Shown in pieces: positions 1 through 7,823 of a stretch of 34,874 bases of DNA. Below the pieces are notes generated by a model. That model worked only from the letters and a program-made list of their open reading frames with translations, did no database searches and was not told the origin of the DNA. Source of the stretch: Melioribacteraceae bacterium (GTDB lineage Bacteria > Bacteroidota > Ignavibacteria > Ignavibacteriales > Melioribacteraceae); contig WFQV01000011.1 of assembly GCA_015486905.1 (NCBI GenBank), positions 1 through 34,874 of the forward strand, read 5' to 3'. The translations under genes were made by a program, and so were the position numbers. Each line of letters opens with the position of its first letter. The stretch's first letter is position 1.

Positions 1-90
1 AATTTAAACTTGTACCCATTTGAACTTGTGCAATTCACCTAAATTTTAACCTCAAAAATTTTTTGCATTATTTTAAAATTCCGTTTATAT

Positions 91-120
91 TTGTTGCTCG
101 TTAATTTTTGAAATTATGTA
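91..120 (+). promoter_or_regulatory. Candidate promoter for the tRNA cluster
   Basis: The first 126 bases hold no gene and are very AT-rich. TTGTTG (91-96) and TATGTA (115-120) are 18 bases apart and resemble -35 and -10 boxes. A/T runs upstream (54-64, 71-80) could act as an UP element. The -10 box ends only 6 bases before the tRNA-Tyr gene, which leaves almost no 5' leader. The call is therefore weak, and transcription could equally enter from outside the window. Confidence 0.25.
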
Positions 121-126
121 AAACCC

Positions 127-209
127 GGGGAGGCGCCGAAGTTGGAGAGTCGGGGCGGACTGTAAATCCGTTGGCAAAGCCTGAGGGGGTTCGATTCCCT
201 CCCTCCCCA
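127..209 (+). tRNA. tRNA-Tyr (anticodon GTA)
   Basis: A 7-bp acceptor stem (GGGGAGG 127-133 with CCTCCCC 202-208), a T arm (185-201, loop TTCGATT) and an anticodon loop CTGTAAA at 160-166 give anticodon GTA at 162-164. The long variable arm makes this a class II tRNA, as expected for bacterial tRNA-Tyr. The discriminator is A209. No CCA is encoded (the next bases are CGT), so the CCA end must be added by the nucleotidyltransferase. It is the first of three tRNAs ahead of rpmG. Confidence 0.95.
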
Positions 210-354
210 CGTTAAGAATTGATGAAGGAGAATATGAGCCTTTCAGATTTCGTACTTCGTCGGTTCTAATCCTAAATATGTTGTTTTTGTAGAAGTTTTG
301 CACCGGTGCTGTGCAAATAGTTTGTGCATTTTGACTTTTTGAAATTTAATTTAA

Positions 355-428
355 GCGGGAGTAACTCAGTTGGCTAGAGTCACAGCCTTCCAAGCTGTTG
401 GTCGCGGGTTCGAGTCCCGTCTCCCGCT
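355..428 (+). tRNA. tRNA-Gly (anticodon TCC)
   Basis: The acceptor stem GCGGGAG (355-361) pairs with CTCCCGC (421-427). The anticodon stem (382-386 with 394-398) closes loop CTTCCAA, giving anticodon TCC at 389-391, which reads GGA and GGG. The T loop is TTCGAGT. The discriminator is T428, and no CCA is encoded. The gene lies 145 bases after tRNA-Tyr, in a spacer where no gene is seen. Confidence 0.95.
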
Positions 429-577
429 CAAGAGTTGAAAGAGTTATTTGAGAGAATGAAGAGTGGAAAGAGTAAGTGAAAGCTTGAGGCTGTTGGTCGT
501 CCTGCTCTAAGCGAAAAAGTTCTTTTCGGAATGAGCTAAGCCCGCCAAAAGAATTCACTTTACTTTGACACTTACAA

Positions 578-650
<73 letters not shown>

Positions 651-711
651 CTACCGTTAATCTCCCGAAAGGAGAAAAGGAAAAAATTAAAAATAAATTT
701 GGAATTGTTTT

Positions 712-879
712 ATGGCAAAGGCAAAAAACGCAAGACAGATAGTTATTATGGAAAGCACGGCCGGTACGGGCTACAGATATGCTACTACCAAAAATAAAAG
801 AAATCACCCCGGAAGGGTAGAGTTTAAAAAGTATGACCCGGTAGTTAGAAAACACGTAGTTTTTAAGGAAACAAAATAA
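712..879 (+). CDS. rpmG: 50S ribosomal protein L33, zinc-free form
   Basis: This short frame encodes 55 residues beginning MAKAKNARQIVIMESTAGTG and ending in the L33-like VVRKHVVFKETK. Length and composition match bacterial L33, a small protein of the large subunit near the tRNA exit site. No cysteine is present, so this is the form that lacks the zinc ribbon. The ATG follows an AT-rich stretch with only a weak GGA as a ribosome site. It is embedded between tRNA-Thr and tRNA-Trp, so tRNA processing probably frees its short mRNA. The function call is firm, and the start is set by the conserved MAK. Confidence 0.93.
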   Translation: MAKAKNARQIVIMESTAGTGYRYATTKNKRNHPGRVEFKKYDPVVRKHVVFKETK

Positions 880-884
880 TTAAT

Positions 885-958
885 ACGTCAGTAGCTCAAT
901 TGGCTAGAGCAGCGGTCTCCAAAACCGCAGGTTGGGGGTTCGAGTCCCTCCTGACGTG
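885..958 (+). tRNA. tRNA-Trp (anticodon CCA)
   Basis: The acceptor stem ACGTCAG (885-891) pairs with CTGACGT (951-957). The anticodon loop CTCCAAA at 917-923 gives CCA at 919-921. The discriminator is G958, typical of tRNA-Trp. The following bases are CAT, so the CCA tail is not encoded. The gene begins 5 bases after the rpmG stop codon, and secE begins 27 bases after its end. The tRNA-Trp/secE neighbourhood is widely conserved in bacteria. Confidence 0.95.
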
Positions 959-985
959 CATCTAAAACAATATTCAGAATCGATC

Positions 986-1168
986 ATGAAAGATAAAATA
1001 ATTAACTTTTTTACCGACGTTTCTAAGGAAATGAAAAAAGTAACCTGGCCGACTAAAGACGAGCTAAAGGAATCTACAAACGTTGTTATTGTCGCTTGTA
1101 TTTTGATTGCTGCTTTTACTTATGCGATCGATATGATAATCACACAATTATTTAAAGGATTATTTTAA
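986..1168 (+). CDS. secE: Preprotein translocase subunit SecE
   Basis: The protein has 60 residues, the short single-helix form of SecE. It has an amphipathic N-terminal part with the conserved EMKKVTWPTKDEL motif (about residues 14-26), then one transmembrane helix (about 31-51). SecE clamps SecY in the plasma membrane and is essential for protein export. The frame is open further upstream, but that stretch runs through tRNA-Trp, so ATG 986 is chosen. The stop lies 2 bases before the nusG start, which suggests coupled translation. secE-nusG followed by rplKAJL is the classic order. Confidence 0.95.
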   Translation: MKDKIINFFTDVSKEMKKVTWPTKDELKESTNVVIVACILIAAFTYAIDMIITQLFKGLF

Positions 1169-1170
1169 GA

Positions 1171-1716
1171 TTGGAAGAATCTAATTTCAAGTGGTACGTG
1201 GTTCGAACATTTTCGGGACACGAAAATAAAGTAAAAGCATTGATTGACGCCGAGCTGAGGGACAATGACAAATTGCGCGCAAAAATTGCCGAGGTGCTCG
1301 TTCCTACGGAAAAAGTTTTTGAGGTAAAAGACGGTAAGAAGAAAACGAAAATTAAAAATTTCTTCCCCGGTTATATTTTAATTAATGCGGATTTAGACCG
1401 CAAAGTAATCGACTTTATTGTTAACACTCCTTCGGTGATGAACTTTCTCGGTTCGCCTACTAACCCTATTCCGTTACAATCAGACGAGGTAAACCGTATA
1501 ATCGGAAGATTAACGCAGGACGAGAACACGGAGCGTACGGAAACAATCTTCCGTACGGGTGATTTCGTGAAAATTGTTGACGGTCCATTTAATAATTTCT
1601 CGGGCTACATCGAGGAAGTTAACGAAGAAAAGATGAAAATTAAAGTAATGGTTTCGATTTTCGGACGTAAAACTCCGGTCGAAATTGATTTTGTTCAAGC
1701 AGAATTGGAAAAGTAA
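1171..1716 (+). CDS. nusG: Transcription termination/antitermination factor NusG
   Basis: The protein has 181 residues. The NGN domain (about 6-115) shows WYVVRTFSGHENKV and FFPGYILI, which bind the clamp of RNA polymerase. The C-terminal KOW domain (about 127-160) has the F.GDFVKIVDGPF.N pattern. NusG speeds elongation and couples polymerase to Rho or to the ribosome (S10). The start codon is TTG; no in-frame ATG exists before the NGN core. The gene starts 2 bases after secE stops, and its likely ribosome site (AAAGGAT, 1155-1161) lies within the secE coding end. Confidence 0.96.
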   Translation: MEESNFKWYVVRTFSGHENKVKALIDAELRDNDKLRAKIAEVLVPTEKVFEVKDGKKKTKIKNFFPGYILINADLDRKVIDFIVNTPSVMNFLGSPTNPIPLQSDEVNRIIGRLTQDENTERTETIFRTGDFVKIVDGPFNNFSGYIEEVNEEKMKIKVMVSIFGRKTPVEIDFVQAELEK

Positions 1717-1730
1717 AAGGTGGTTAAAAA

Positions 1731-2156
1731 ATGGCTAAGAAAATAGCTGGTTACATTAAGCTGCAAATCCCTGCCGGGCAAGCTAATCCTTCGCCCCCGG
1801 TCGGTCCCGCTTTAGGTCAGCGCGGTGTTAATATTATGGAATTCTGTAAGCAGTTTAACGCAAAAACTGCGGACAAAGCCGGTTTGATTATCCCGGTTGT
1901 TATTACGGTTTTTCAAGATAAGAGCTTTAAGTTTATTACCAAAACTCCTCCTGCGGCTGTGCTTTTGAAAAAAGCAGCCGGTGTTGAAAAAGGTTCTGCC
2001 GAGCCTAATAAAACCAAAGTTGCTTCGGTAACAAAAGAACAGTTGAAGGAAATAGCAGAGACGAAAATGCCGGATCTTAATGCCAACGACGTTGAAGAAG
2101 CAATGAATATTATTGCCGGTACTGCCAGGAGTATGGGTATAACGGTTGAAGAATAA
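1731..2156 (+). CDS. rplK: 50S ribosomal protein L11
   Basis: The protein has 141 residues, the standard L11 length. The N-terminal domain carries PPVGPALGQRGVNIMEF (about 22-38), the region that contacts 23S rRNA at the GTPase-associated centre. The C-terminal RNA-binding domain ends in the conserved GTARSMGI. L11 forms the base of the L10/L12 stalk and is the site where thiostrepton and RelA sense the ribosome. It starts 14 bases after nusG, with AAAGGTGG (1716-1723) as ribosome site, and is followed by rplA, which often controls this pair. Confidence 0.97.
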   Translation: MAKKIAGYIKLQIPAGQANPSPPVGPALGQRGVNIMEFCKQFNAKTADKAGLIIPVVITVFQDKSFKFITKTPPAAVLLKKAAGVEKGSAEPNKTKVASVTKEQLKEIAETKMPDLNANDVEEAMNIIAGTARSMGITVEE

Positions 2157-2186
2157 TTTTAACTAAAAAGTAAATATGGTTTAGCT

Positions 2187-2888
2187 ATGAAAGTTTCGAA
2201 AAGAATAAAAACAATACAAGAAAAAATTGACTTGAACAAAGAGTATTCTTTGGAAGATGCCGTAAAACTTCTTAAGGAAAGTTCGACCGTCAAATTTGTC
2301 GAGTCCCTCGACGTTGCGGTTAGATTGGGTGTTGACCCGCGTCATGCCGACCAAATGGTTCGCGGTACGGTTACGCTGCCCCACGGAACAGGGAAAGAAG
2401 TAAAAGTGCTTGTATTGACCAAAGGCTCCAAAGCCGAGGAAGCTCTTCAAGCAGGAGCCGATTACGCAGGTTTCGAAGAATATATCGAAAAAATTAAAGG
2501 CGGCTGGGCTGATGTTGACGTCGTAATTGCTACACCCGACGCAATGCCGGAAGTTGGTAAATTAGGCAGAATTTTAGGTCCCCGCGGCTTAATGCCTAAT
2601 CCCAAAAGCGGAACGGTTACTAACGACGTTGCCAATGCGGTTAAGGAAGTTAAAGCCGGTAAGATTGAATTCCGCGTGGACAAAACAGGAATAGTCCACA
2701 CATCTTTGGGAAAATTAAATTTTACAGATGAACAATTGGTAGAAAATGCCAAAATATTTTTGCAAACAATATTGAAACTCCGCCCCTCTTCGGCAAAAGG
2801 GCAATATGTTAAAAGTGTTTACCTTTCAAGCACAATGGGTCCGGGGATTGAAATAAATAAGGACGATACATTTGCATCGTTAAAGTAA
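2187..2888 (+). CDS. rplA: 50S ribosomal protein L1
   Basis: The protein has 233 residues, close to the usual 229-235. It shows the L1 two-domain fold with LDVAVRLGVDPRHADQ (about 41-56) and GRILGPRGLMPNPKSGTV. L1 builds the mobile L1 stalk at the E site. In many bacteria it also represses its own rplK-rplA mRNA by binding near the rplK start; no such site was identified here. A 69-base spacer follows, the longest gap so far, and may hold a leader for the next gene pair. Confidence 0.97.
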   Translation: MKVSKRIKTIQEKIDLNKEYSLEDAVKLLKESSTVKFVESLDVAVRLGVDPRHADQMVRGTVTLPHGTGKEVKVLVLTKGSKAEEALQAGADYAGFEEYIEKIKGGWADVDVVIATPDAMPEVGKLGRILGPRGLMPNPKSGTVTNDVANAVKEVKAGKIEFRVDKTGIVHTSLGKLNFTDEQLVENAKIFLQTILKLRPSSAKGQYVKSVYLSSTMGPGIEINKDDTFASLK

Positions 2889-2893
2889 AAGTT

Positions 2894-2943
2894 TACGCAC
2901 TCTTAGAAATGCTTCTACTAAAAAACATATTATTAATAGCGTA
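2894..2943 (+). promoter_or_regulatory. Candidate L10 leader (autoregulatory mRNA structure)
   Basis: The rplA-rplJ spacer can fold. TACGC (2894-2898) pairs with GCGTA (2939-2943) and encloses a small hairpin TAGAA (2904-2908) with TTCTA (2913-2917). In many bacteria the L10-L12 complex binds a structured leader at exactly this place to repress rplJ-rplL. The position supports the idea. The stems are short and AT-rich, and no kink-turn was proven, so this is only a candidate. Confidence 0.3.
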
Positions 2944-2957
2944 TTAGGTGGTGGAAT

Positions 2958-3479
2958 ATGAATAAAGCTCAAAAAGCTGAAATAATCGAAGAAATCAAAG
3001 AAAATTTTCAGAATTCCACTGCGGTCTATCTGGTCGATTACAGAGGAATTAACGTTGCTGATATTAGTCGGCTTCGCCGGGAATTTAGAAAAGAAGGCGT
3101 TAAATACAAAGTGTACAAGAACACCCTCGTTTCCCGTGCGATTGACGAAATTGAAGGTTACGATAAACTAAAAGACCTGCTAGTTGGAATGACCGGTATT
3201 GTTTTTGCCGACGAGAATTACGTCGTACCTGCAAAGATAATTCGGAAATATTACAAAGATACCGAGAAATTTGCACTGAAAGGCTGCTACATTGAATCGG
3301 TATTTTACGACGGCAGCTCCCTCGAAACATTGGCTTCGATGCCGACTAAGGATGAGGTAATGTCCGCTATCGTCGGAAGCGTCACTTCACCTGCTTCGGG
3401 TATTGTCGGCGTACTAAATGCTGTCGCCAGAGATATTGTTAGTCTTGTTGACGAGATTAGCAAGAAAAAAGCCGCATAA
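2958..3479 (+). CDS. rplJ: 50S ribosomal protein L10
   Basis: The protein has 173 residues, typical for L10. The N-terminal RNA-binding domain includes YLVDYRGINVADISRLRREF (about 25-44). The C-terminal helix (about 145-173), rich in hydrophobic residues and ending in KKKAA, is where L12 dimers dock. L10 anchors the L12 stalk to 23S rRNA beside L11. The ATG is preceded by AGGTGG (2946-2951). The gene is paired with rplL, 34 bases downstream, so the two stalk proteins are probably co-translated and co-regulated. Confidence 0.96.
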   Translation: MNKAQKAEIIEEIKENFQNSTAVYLVDYRGINVADISRLRREFRKEGVKYKVYKNTLVSRAIDEIEGYDKLKDLLVGMTGIVFADENYVVPAKIIRKYYKDTEKFALKGCYIESVFYDGSSLETLASMPTKDEVMSAIVGSVTSPASGIVGVLNAVARDIVSLVDEISKKKAA

Positions 3480-3513
3480 AATTTTGAATTTAAAATCAAT
3501 AGGAGAATAAAAA

Positions 3514-3897
3514 ATGTCTGAAAAAGTTGCTGAAATCGTTGAAAAAATCAAAGAGTTAACGCTCGTTGAAGCTACCGAATTAAAAAAAGCATTGGAAGAT
3601 GAATTTGGTGTAACAGCCGCTGCCCCGGTTGTAATGGGCGGTGCAGTTGCTAACGGTGGAGCGGAAGCTACACAAGAAGAAGAAAAAACCGAATTTGACG
3701 TTGTTTTGGCTTCTTACGGCGAAAAGAAAATCAATGTTATTAAAGTTGTTCGCGCTCATACGGGTCTTGGTTTGAAAGAAGCCAAGGAATTGGTTGACGG
3801 CGCACCTAACACGGTTAAGGAAGCCGTACCGAAAGAAGAAGCTGAAAAGATAAAGAAAGAATTGGAAGAAGCCGGCGCAACAGTAGAATTAAAGTAA
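3514..3897 (+). CDS. rplL: 50S ribosomal protein L7/L12
   Basis: The protein has 127 residues. The N-terminal dimerisation helices (1-30) are followed by an Ala/Gly-rich hinge (about 38-52). The C-terminal domain has the EKKINVIKVVRAHTGLGLKE pattern, which recruits EF-Tu, EF-G and IF2 to the ribosome. It is present in several copies per ribosome, so it needs more translation than its neighbours. The ribosome site is AGGAGA just ahead of ATG. A stem-loop after the stop codon may reduce read-through into rpoB. Confidence 0.97.
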   Translation: MSEKVAEIVEKIKELTLVEATELKKALEDEFGVTAAAPVVMGGAVANGGAEATQEEEKTEFDVVLASYGEKKINVIKVVRAHTGLGLKEAKELVDGAPNTVKEAVPKEEAEKIKKELEEAGATVELK

Positions 3898-3930
3898 GCA
3901 CGGTTTCCGAATATCGTTCCTATTTTTTTC

Positions 3931-3980
3931 GAAAGTGGCAGGGCGGTTTGGTACGTTCTGTCGCTTTCATTTAATTTTTT
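3931..3980 (+). terminator. Probable attenuator between rplL and rpoB
   Basis: GAAAGTGGCAG (3931-3941) and CTGTCGCTTTC (3958-3968) pair over 11 bp, with two G-U pairs, around a 16-base loop. A T-rich run (TTTAATTTTTT, 3970-3980) follows at once. This is the layout of a leaky intrinsic terminator. A partial terminator or processing site in the rplL-rpoB gap is known from Escherichia coli, where it keeps polymerase subunits below ribosomal protein levels. The structure is read from sequence; its activity is inferred. Confidence 0.55.
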
Positions 3981-4000
3981 AAAAAGATAAAGTTTTTCTG

Positions 4001-4006
4001 AGGAGG
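4001..4006 (+). promoter_or_regulatory. Shine-Dalgarno site that sets the rpoB TTG start
   Basis: AGGAGG is followed by a 5-base gap to TTG 4012. No ATG or GTG lies in frame nearby, so this site fixes TTG as the start of rpoB. Confidence 0.8.
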
Positions 4007-4011
4007 TTGGA

Positions 4012-7000
4012 TTGGAAAACATAAAAAAGAATCCTAAAACTAACAGAGTTACTTTTAGGTCCATTACTCCGGTTCTCGAAGCACCCGATTTACTTAACAT
4101 TCAATTAGAGTCCTTCGAGGATTTCCTTCAACTTAAAGTTGACCCAGACAAAAGGGAAAACAAAGGTTTGCAAGCAGTCTTTAATACCAATTTCCCGATA
4201 ATGGACAACAAAGAACTTTTCCGCCTCGATTTCCTGGGCTACTATATGGAAAAACCCCGTTTTTCCGTCAGGGAATGCATGGAAAGAGGATTGACTTACA
4301 ACGTGCCTTTAAAGGCAACGCTAAGACTTTCCACGAGAGAAAACGAAGAAGAGGAATTTGTAAATACTGTTGAGCAAGAAGTCTATCTTGGCAACCTTCC
4401 GTTTATGACCGACAGAGGTACGTTCGTGATAAACGGCGCTGAGAGAGTTGTGGTTTCACAGCTGCACCGCTCGCCGGGCGTGGCTTTCGGTCAAACGGTT
4501 CACCCGAACGGGACGCCTATTTACACCGCTCGCATTATCCCTTTCAGAGGCTCTTGGGTTGAATTTGCTACGGATATTAATCATGTAATGTACATTTACG
4601 TTGACAGAAGGAAGAAATTTCCTTCAACCACACTCCTGCGTGCCTTAGGCTACGAAACAGATGAAGAAATCTTAAAACTTTTTGAAATGATCGAGGAGAT
4701 TACCGTTAAGGAACTGAGCGTTCATGAACACAACGGAAGATTGGTTGCAGAGGACGTAATAGACACAATGACTGGCGAAATTTTTGCCGCAAGGGATACG
4801 GAACTTACCGAAGAGACGATTGAAGATATTAAAAATTCCAGCGTAAAGAAATTAAAACTAATCAAAACCCAAGCCGCCCACGATCAGGATTTAATAATCA
4901 ATACTTTAAGGAAAGATACCGCAACTTCCAAAAATGAAGCTTTGCTTGCCATATATCGTCAATTGAGAACCGGTGAGGCTCCGGATTTGGACACAGCTGC
5001 CGCACTTCTTAACAAATTGTTCTTCGACAAAAAGCGGTACGACTTAGGTGACGTGGGCCGCTTTCGTATGAACGATAAATTAAAATTAAATATTCCCCCG
5101 GAAATTAAAGTACTTACGCTTGACGATATTCTTGCAATTATGCGGGATATGATTAAACTTAAAAACGGAAATATTACGGTTGACGATATCGACCACCTCG
5201 GAAACAGACGCGTCAGAACCGTGGGTGAACAATTGCAGCAGCAATTTAATATCGGTATTGCAAGAATGTCGAGAACAATTCGCGAGCGTTTGAATATGCG
5301 CGATACCGAAAATATGCAGCCTCAGGAATTGGTAAATGCGAGAACGCTTAGCAGTGTGATTAATGCATTCTTCGGTACAAATCAACTTTCGCAGTTTATG
5401 GACCAAACCAACCCGCTTTCGGAATTAACACACAAGCGCAGAGTGTCTGCTCTTGGCCCCGGCGGACTTACCCGCGAGCGCGCCGGCTTCGAAGTGCGTG
5501 ACGTTCACCATTCCCACTACGGAAGGCTCTGCCCGATTGAAACTCCCGAAGGTCCGAACATAGGTTTGATTTCTTCCCTTACCATTTATGCAAGAGTAAA
5601 TCACTACGGATTTTTAGAAACACCTTACCGTAAAGTTGTTGACGGTAGAGTTACAAAGAAAATTGTTTATTTATCCGCAGATGAAGAAGACAAGTACACT
5701 ATTGCTCAAGCTAACGCTCCACTCGACGAGCAGGGCAACTTCCTTAACGAGCGTGTTAAATGCCGCCGTAAAGGAGAGTTCCCGGTTGTTTATCCTAAGG
5801 ATGTGGATTTGATGGACGTGGCGCCTACACAGATTATCAGCGCCGGCGCATCACTGATTCCTTTCCTTGAGCACGACGATGCTAACCGTGCCTTAATGGG
5901 CTCGAATATGCAACGCCAAGCTGTGCCGTTACTTACAACCGAAGCTCCTATTGTAGGAACGGGAATGGAGGAAAAACTTGCCCGCGATTCGAGAACTATG
6001 ATTGTCGCCGAAGATAAAGGTGTTGTTGAATATTGCGACGCTCAAAAAATTGTTGTCCGCTATTCGGTTAATGAAAACACTCCCGAATATCTTACTTCGT
6101 TTGACGACGAGAGAAGAGTGGAATACAAATTGGTTAAATTTACCGGTACAAATCAAGAAACTTGTTTCAACCAGAGGCCGGTTGTTCGTACCGGGCAAAA
6201 GGTCAAGAAAGGAGATGTCCTTGCCGACGGTCCCGCGGTTGACCACGGCGAATTGGCTCTCGGTAAAAACGTGCGTGTTGCCTTTATGCCATGGCGAGGT
6301 TACAATTTTGAGGACGCTATTATTATTAGCGAAAAGTTGGTTGCTGACGATACTTTCACTTCAATCCATATTGAAGATTTTGAACTTCAGGTTCGTGAAA
6401 CCAAACGCGGCGAGGAAGAACTTACAAGGGACATTCCCAACGTAAGCGAAGAAGCAACCAAAAACCTTGACGAATACGGAATTGTCCGCGAAGGGGCTTT
6501 GGTTCGTGAAGGTGATATTTTAATTGGAAAAATTACTCCCAAGGGTGAAAGTGACCCGACACCGGAGGAAAAACTCCTTAAAGCAATTTTCGGAGATAAA
6601 GCAGGGGACGTAAAAGACGCTTCCTTGAAAGCACCTCCGGGATTAAAGGGAATCGTTATTAAAACGGATTTGTTTACCCGCAAGAAAAAAGATGCTCTAA
6701 CGAAAAAAATTGAAAAGAAAGAGATTGAAGAATTAGAGCTTGAATACGACAGAAAGCAGAAAGAACTTTACAGAAAGTTAGTCGACAAATTAACCCGAAT
6801 CGTTTTGGGTAAAAAAGTAAAAGGAATAAAGGACTTGGATGGTACCACCGCTCTGCGTTCGGGAACGGTCATTAAGGAAGATACTTTTGCTGAAATGGAT
6901 GACGTTACAACTTTGGATTACACGTCCGATTGGTGCGGTGACGAGGAAGTTAACAATCTTGTTAAAAAACTCTTCGAGAATTATTTTAACTTAAAAGTTG

Positions 7001-7791
7001 ATATTCAAGAGGAGTTTAAGAGCCAAAAACTTAAAGTTCAGAGCGGAGATGACCTTCCTCCCGGAATTGTTCAAATGGCTAAGGTTTACATTGCCAAAAA
7101 ACGTAAACTTTCCGTAGGCGATAAAATGGCAGGACGTCATGGAAACAAAGGCGTTGTTGCCAAAATAGTACCCATTGAGGATATGCCTTACGATGAGAAC
7201 GGCGAGCCGGTCGATATTATTCTTAATCCTCTTGGCGTGCCTTCACGTATGAACATAGGGCAAATTTACGAAACAGCTCTCGGCTGGGCGGGTAAATTGC
7301 TCGGCGTAAAATTCGAAACTCCGATATTCGACAGCGCCAGTGTTAAAGATGTGGAAGATTGGCTCGAGAAAGCCAACCTTGAAGAAGGAAGTAAAACTAC
7401 ACTTTACAACGGCAGAACCGGTGAAAAATTCCACCAGAAGGTTACTTGCGGATATATTTATATGCTGAAATTAGGTCACATGGTGGACGATAAAATCCAC
7501 GCCCGTTCAATTGGGCCATACTCTCTAATCACACAGCAGCCCTTAGGCGGAAAGGCTCAATTCGGCGGACAAAGATTCGGCGAAATGGAAGTTTGGGCTC
7601 TCGAAGGTTACGGCGCCGCTCACACTCTTCAGGAAATTCTTACAATCAAGAGTGACGATGTTCAAGGGCGTGCACGCGCTTATGAGTCCATCGTTAAAGG
7701 TGAAAATATGCAAGAGCCTAATATTCCCGAATCCTTTAACGTTTTAATTAAAGAATTGCAAGGATTAGGTTTAGATATTAAGATAAACTAA
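4012..7791 (+). CDS. rpoB: DNA-directed RNA polymerase subunit beta
   Basis: The protein has 1259 residues, near the size usual in Bacteroidota and Chlorobiota. With beta' it forms the catalytic cleft of RNA polymerase. The rifampicin pocket is intact: SQFMDQTNPLSELTHKRRVS with D464, H474 and S479 (wild-type forms of E. coli D516, H526, S531), so the sequence looks rifampicin-sensitive. The C-terminal part has KMAGRHGNKGVV and GGKAQFGGQRFGEMEVWALE, which bind the active-site region and beta'. Translation starts at TTG with a perfect AGGAGG. It is followed by rpoC after 32 bases and separated from rplL by a stem-loop. Confidence 0.98.
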   Translation: MENIKKNPKTNRVTFRSITPVLEAPDLLNIQLESFEDFLQLKVDPDKRENKGLQAVFNTNFPIMDNKELFRLDFLGYYMEKPRFSVRECMERGLTYNVPLKATLRLSTRENEEEEFVNTVEQEVYLGNLPFMTDRGTFVINGAERVVVSQLHRSPGVAFGQTVHPNGTPIYTARIIPFRGSWVEFATDINHVMYIYVDRRKKFPSTTLLRALGYETDEEILKLFEMIEEITVKELSVHEHNGRLVAEDVIDTMTGEIFAARDTELTEETIEDIKNSSVKKLKLIKTQAAHDQDLIINTLRKDTATSKNEALLAIYRQLRTGEAPDLDTAAALLNKLFFDKKRYDLGDVGRFRMNDKLKLNIPPEIKVLTLDDILAIMRDMIKLKNGNITVDDIDHLGNRRVRTVGEQLQQQFNIGIARMSRTIRERLNMRDTENMQPQELVNARTLSSVINAFFGTNQLSQFMDQTNPLSELTHKRRVSALGPGGLTRERAGFEVRDVHHSHYGRLCPIETPEGPNIGLISSLTIYARVNHYGFLETPYRKVVDGRVTKKIVYLSADEEDKYTIAQANAPLDEQGNFLNERVKCRRKGEFPVVYPKDVDLMDVAPTQIISAGASLIPFLEHDDANRALMGSNMQRQAVPLLTTEAPIVGTGMEEKLARDSRTMIVAEDKGVVEYCDAQKIVVRYSVNENTPEYLTSFDDERRVEYKLVKFTGTNQETCFNQRPVVRTGQKVKKGDVLADGPAVDHGELALGKNVRVAFMPWRGYNFEDAIIISEKLVADDTFTSIHIEDFELQVRETKRGEEELTRDIPNVSEEATKNLDEYGIVREGALVREGDILIGKITPKGESDPTPEEKLLKAIFGDKAGDVKDASLKAPPGLKGIVIKTDLFTRKKKDALTKKIEKKEIEELELEYDRKQKELYRKLVDKLTRIVLGKKVKGIKDLDGTTALRSGTVIKEDTFAEMDDVTTLDYTSDWCGDEEVNNLVKKLFENYFNLKVDIQEEFKSQKLKVQSGDDLPPGIVQMAKVYIAKKRKLSVGDKMAGRHGNKGVVAKIVPIEDMPYDENGEPVDIILNPLGVPSRMNIGQIYETALGWAGKLLGVKFETPIFDSASVKDVEDWLEKANLEEGSKTTLYNGRTGEKFHQKVTCGYIYMLKLGHMVDDKIHARSIGPYSLITQQPLGGKAQFGGQRFGEMEVWALEGYGAAHTLQEILTIKSDDVQGRARAYESIVKGENMQEPNIPESFNVLIKELQGLGLDIKIN

Positions 7792-7808
7792 ATCTTTTGT
7801 TTATTTCT

Positions 7809-7816
7809 AAAGGAGA
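7809..7816 (+). promoter_or_regulatory. Shine-Dalgarno site that sets the rpoC start
   Basis: AAAGGAGA lies 7 bases before ATG 7824. A longer in-frame start (TTG 7797) lies upstream of this site and has no ribosome site of its own, so ATG 7824 is preferred. Confidence 0.75.
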
Positions 7817-7823
7817 AAGTTTT

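Noticed and set aside
322..350. A -35/-10 like pair (TTGTGC and TTTAAT) ahead of tRNA-Gly
   Set aside because: The implied start point would fall inside the tRNA gene itself.
504..536. Hairpin GCTC…CGAAAA/TTTTCG…GAGC between tRNA-Gly and tRNA-Thr
   Set aside because: It has a large mismatched internal loop and an AT-rich stem with no U tract, so it is not a convincing terminator or RNA gene.
932..985. A longer secE start at 932
   Set aside because: It would begin inside tRNA-Trp. The conserved SecE N-terminus starts at ATG 986.
6002..6445. A 147-residue frame inside rpoB
   Set aside because: It is out of phase with the intact RpoB frame and shows no family likeness.
7797..7823. A longer rpoC start at TTG 7797
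   Set aside because: The ribosome site AAAGGAGA lies inside this stretch, 7 bases before ATG 7824, and no site precedes the TTG.
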